Positions 63,342 through 64,000 of a stretch of DNA of 64,000 nt are shown here, in pieces; position 1 is the first letter of the stretch, and each line of letters opens with the position of its first letter. The notes below the pieces were generated by a model. The model did no database searches and was not told where the DNA came from. It saw nothing but the letters and a program-made list of their open reading frames with translations. The stretch is from Capilliphycus salinus (lineage in GTDB: Bacteria; Cyanobacteriota; Cyanobacteriia; Cyanobacteriales; Microcoleaceae), in NCBI RefSeq assembly GCF_047276495.1, contig NZ_CP178543.1, forward strand, positions 6,510,001-6,574,000, written 5' to 3'. The position numbers and the translations under genes were made by a program.

Positions 63342-64000
63342 TTAATCTATTTTTATTTTACCTAATTTAATCTGAAATTCAGTCCCCTTGTTTTGATTGA
63401 TTGTTAATTTTCCTTGCAGTTGTGCGGTTAAATCTTGAACCAATTGCAGTCCCAAGGTTTTAACGTTATCCAAGTCAAAATCTGAAGGTAAGCCTTGGCC
63501 ATTATCTCCAATAATTAAGGTTAAATTTTGTTCGTTATCCAATGTGGCTCTAATCCAAATTAGTCCGGGTGTATTGGGTTCAAAAGCATATTTAATTGAA
63601 TTAGAAACTAATTCACAAATGATTAAACCGCAAGGGGTTAGGGTATCAAAATCTAAAAAAATATTTGGATCGATATCAGTTTCGAGTGAAATCTGAGAAG
63701 TATTCACCGTATAAGTTCTCAAAATTGTTTTCGTTAAATCTTTAATATATTCATCGAGTTTAATCCGACGAAAATCATCAGATTGATAGAGTTTTTCATG
63801 GATTAACGCCATTGATTTTACTCGATTTTGACTTTCTTTAAATTTGGCTTTAACAACCGGATCTTGAACAAAACGGGATTGCAACCTCAACAAACTACAG
63901 ATGACTTGTAAGTTATTTTTTACCCGGTGATGAATTTCTTTCAGTAGGGTTTGTTGCTGCTTGAGTTTTTCTGCTTCTTTGCGTTCGCTAATATCGCGCC
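63342..64000 (-). CDS. Sensor histidine kinase (HisKA_2 type), partial
   Basis: C-terminal part of a kinase whose N-terminus lies outside the window. Reading up from 63893 the frame stays open to the edge: RDISERKEAEKLKQQQ (end of a PAS/PAC domain), then KEIHHRVKNNLQVICSLLRL, the phospho-His H-box of the HisKA_2/HWE class. The ATPase domain shows LIICELVSNSIKYAFE, IGDNGQGLPSDFD and TLGLQLVQDLTAQL. It sits upstream of the receiver-GGDEF-EAL gene and may phosphorylate it. Confidence 0.9.
   Translation of the reverse strand, partial: RDISERKEAEKLKQQQTLLKEIHHRVKNNLQVICSLLRLQSRFVQDPVVKAKFKESQNRVKSMALIHEKLYQSDDFRRIKLDEYIKDLTKTILRTYTVNTSQISLETDIDPNIFLDFDTLTPCGLIICELVSNSIKYAFEPNTPGLIWIRATLDNEQNLTLIIGDNGQGLPSDFDLDNVKTLGLQLVQDLTAQLQGKLTINQNKGTEFQIKLGKIKID

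Overview
The window is chromosomal DNA from a filamentous, probably non-heterocystous cyanobacterium (Oscillatoriales-like). The evidence is plastocyanin, the min genes with minCDE order, the separate atp beta/epsilon pair, conserved cyanobacterial proteins (DUF3155, DUF7734, PRC-barrel, CCB-type factor), a SmtA metallothionein, many GCGATCGC (HIP1) octamers, and short tandem heptamer repeats. No rRNA, prophage or CRISPR array is present. One tRNA gene is found.

Layout. 1-460: two related small-RNA-like units. 460-7011: smc, a PRC-barrel protein, a VOC protein and pdhB. 7043-7886: a ten-unit repeat array. 8091-12531: secD-secF, a small membrane protein, a lipid kinase and a short conserved protein. 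12886-16657: an amino acid ABC importer (binding protein plus two permeases, no ATPase). 17080-25773: a PEP-CTERM protein, ruvA, an MFS transporter, a CbbY-like phosphatase, a flavoprotein, a polysaccharide deacetylase and a large RTX/beta-propeller protein. 25846-27403: toxin-antitoxin genes, with one RelE-like toxin cut short by an in-frame TGA. 27600-38914: a secreted protein of amidase-like layout, a metallothionein with its operator, bioF, an SDR, an SLH-domain lipoprotein, an M42 peptidase, tRNA-Glu, an AEC transporter, a lone tnpB with a likely omega RNA, a VanY-type peptidase and an M41-like protease. 39132-47738: a PadR regulator, a CCB-type factor, DUF3155, a histidine kinase, a pair of two-helix membrane proteins (one DUF4231/SLATT-like), a DUF1537 kinase, a WD40 protein and a ferric-reductase-like protein. 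48560-53631: minC, minD, minE, the ATP synthase beta and epsilon subunits and a DUF7734 protein. 54133-59031: an LD-carboxypeptidase, a second repeat array, a ferredoxin, petE, petR-petP and an SmtB/BxmR-type sensor. 59465-64000: a frameshifted ThDP decarboxylase, a receiver-PAS-GGDEF-EAL protein and the end of a histidine kinase.

How the genes work together. The metal theme is strongest: plastocyanin sits divergent from a BlaI-type repressor and an M56 protease that match the PetR/PetP copper switch. A sensor with both known SmtB-family metal sites lies next to them, and a metallothionein with an SmtB-type operator lies about 30 kb away. The amino acid importer resembles the NatFGH system, which borrows an ATPase encoded elsewhere.

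The most unusual material is non-coding. The two repeat arrays share end motifs but have different cores, and each contains copies of its own flanking sequence. A perfect 15-bp inverted-repeat element recurs as a terminator between genes and is also found in frame inside a flavoprotein gene. All identifications come from reading the sequence, without database searches.
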